Positions 63,056-64,000 of a stretch of 64,000 bases of DNA are shown piece by piece; positions within the stretch are counted from its first letter, which is position 1; the number at the start of each line of letters is the position of its first letter. Source of the DNA: JALZMG01 sp963739975 (GTDB lineage: Bacteria; Actinomycetota; Acidimicrobiia; Acidimicrobiales; Ilumatobacteraceae); NCBI GenBank assembly GCA_963739975.1, contig CAVUCK010000012.1, positions 496,001 through 560,000 of the forward strand, read 5' to 3'. The position numbers and the translations under genes were made by a program. The notes under the pieces are model-generated. The model saw only the letters and a list, made by a program, of their open reading frames with translations. It was not told the DNA's origin and searched no databases.

Positions 63056-64000
63056 CTACCAGGCGCAGGGGAGGCGCTTGATGCCGTTGATGAAGTTGCT
63101 GTGCAGGTAGTCGGGCTCACCCGTGATCTCGAGCGTCGGGACCCGCCGGCGCAGCTCGTCGAACATCACGCCGATCTCGCGCCGGGCCAGGTTGGCGCCG
63201 AGGCAGAAGTGCGGACCGCCGGCGCCGAAGCCGACCTGCACCGGTTGCAGCGGTCGCGTCACGTCGAACCGGAACGGGTCCTCGAACACTCGCTCGTCTC
63301 GGTTGGCCGAGCAGTACCACAGCACGACCTTGTCCCCAGCGGCGATCTCCTGGCCGCCGAGCACCGTGTCGGCGGTGGCCGTGCGGCGGAAGTGGATCAC
63401 GGGTGATGCCCACCGCACGATCTCCTCGACGGCCGTGCGGGTGACGCCATCCCAGTCGTCCCACCAGCGTTGGCGCTGGTCGGGGGAGTCGGTCAGCGCC
63501 TTCATCCCGTGGCTGATGGCGTTGCGGGTCGTCTCGTTGCCGGCCACGACCAGGAGGATGAAGAACGACCCGAACTCCTGGGCCGTGAGGCGCTCGCCGT
63601 CGACTTCGGCCTGCATCATGATCGACGTGATGTCGTCGACGGGGTTGGCCCGGCGGTCCTCGCCGAGTGCCTGGGCGTAGGCGAACATCTCCAGCGCGGC
63701 GCCCATCAACGCCTCGTAGGTCCCGCCGAACTCCGGGTCGCCGGCACCGAGGATGTGGTTGGTCCAGTCGAAGATCGTGCGCCGGTCCCCGTCCGGGATG
63801 CCCATCATCTCGCAGATGATCTCCAGCGGCATCGGGGCGGCGATCGCCTCGACGAAGTCGCACTGCCGGTCGGGGTGCTCCTCGGTCATCCGGTCGACCA
63901 CGGCGGCGGCCTTCGTCTTGACGTACGCCTCGACCCTCGCCACCTCCTTCGGCGTGAACCCCTTCGAGACGATCGAGCGCAGCCGGAAGTGCTTCGGGTC
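63056..64000 (-). CDS. Cytochrome P450, CYP125-like (cut by window edge)
   Basis: The C-terminal ~315 residues of a P450. The I-helix has LLVVAGNETTRNAISHG, the K-helix ExxR is in VEEIVRWASP, and the haem loop is FGAGGPHFCLGANLARRE. The region before the I helix (DPKHFRLRSIVSKGFTPKEVARVE at the very edge, residues beyond 63,943) confirms that the gene continues rightwards. It most resembles CYP125/CYP142-type enzymes that hydroxylate the steroid side chain, but the substrate is inference. Its stop lies 5 bp from the convergent ligB. Confidence 0.93.
   Translation of the reverse strand, partial: DPKHFRLRSIVSKGFTPKEVARVEAYVKTKAAAVVDRMTEEHPDRQCDFVEAIAAPMPLEIICEMMGIPDGDRRTIFDWTNHILGAGDPEFGGTYEALMGAALEMFAYAQALGEDRRANPVDDITSIMMQAEVDGERLTAQEFGSFFILLVVAGNETTRNAISHGMKALTDSPDQRQRWWDDWDGVTRTAVEEIVRWASPVIHFRRTATADTVLGGQEIAAGDKVVLWYCSANRDERVFEDPFRFDVTRPLQPVQVGFGAGGPHFCLGANLARREIGVMFDELRRRVPTLEITGEPDYLHSNFINGIKRLPCAW

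Overview
The window is high-GC, densely packed bacterial DNA that reads as a chromosome segment of a high-GC Gram-positive actinobacterium. The order lexA / LysM-domain SOS protein / nrdR matches the lexA-Rv2719c-Rv2718c order of mycobacteria. F420-type oxidoreductase families, a LigB-type ATP-dependent ligase, a CYP125-like P450, actinobacterial GAAC-N4-GTTC SOS boxes and many apparently leaderless genes agree. A hopanoid operon and a B12-dependent ribonucleotide reductase would fit an acidimicrobial lineage such as Ilumatobacter relatives, but this placement is inference.

Layout. 0-3.1 kb (minus): fructosamine-kinase-like gene (cut by the window edge), a frameshifted diadenylate-cyclase-domain gene, two flavodoxin-fold quinone reductases and a GNAT. 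3.2-9.3 kb: DUF2889 protein, permuted NlpC/P60-like protein, small membrane protein, LigT phosphoesterase, and a four-gene ABC exporter operon (ATPase-permease-ATPase-permease). 9.3-12.9 kb: FAD amine oxidase divergent from a MalY/PatB-like lyase (frameshifted), then an HSL-type esterase. 13.0-13.2 kb: tRNA-His and tRNA-Lys. 13.45-21.96 kb (minus): a hopanoid operon with mostly overlapping genes, hpnC-hpnD-hpnE-prenyl synthase-shc-hpnG/ispH fusion-hpnH, preceded by a MerR/TetR hybrid regulator. 22.8-33.7 kb is a looser accessory stretch: DegV-like protein, SDR, integrase remnant, DUF1326/DUF2182 pair, amidase, malonyl-CoA-synthetase-like ligase, VapC-like remnant, MFS carrier and peptidase remnant. 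33.7-36.7 kb: quinone oxidoreductase and PPOX protein divergent from an ABC exporter across a MerR-type double promoter. 36.8-42.1 kb: class III aminotransferase, membrane proteins, recA, tryptophan 2,3-dioxygenase. 42.2-47.8 kb: miaB-miaA-dapF-hflX-dapC, the last four start codons overlapping or abutting the previous gene. 48.5-54.4 kb: lexA, SOS LysM protein, nrdR, a RibD-type reductase and the class II ribonucleotide reductase nrdJ behind two NrdR-box-like sites. 54.4-64 kb: GNAT, LLM oxidoreductase, L,D-transpeptidase, korA/korB, PQQ sugar dehydrogenase lipoprotein, ligB and a P450 running off the right edge.

Themes. (1) DNA damage and nucleotide supply: recA, lexA and the LysM gene carry SOS boxes, and nrdR lies 1.2 kb from its likely target nrdJ. 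(2) The hopanoid operon covers the whole route from farnesyl diphosphate to ribosylhopane. (3) An interspersed repeat of about 90 bp sits just upstream of start codons in at least three places, one copy flanked by a perfect 16-bp direct repeat that includes a stop codon. (4) Long, nearly perfect inverted repeats close several gene ends. (5) Several conserved genes carry single-base frameshifts, including a compensating pair in nrdJ, which more likely reflects sequence error than decay, although true remnants (integrase, PIN toxin, S9 peptidase) are also present.
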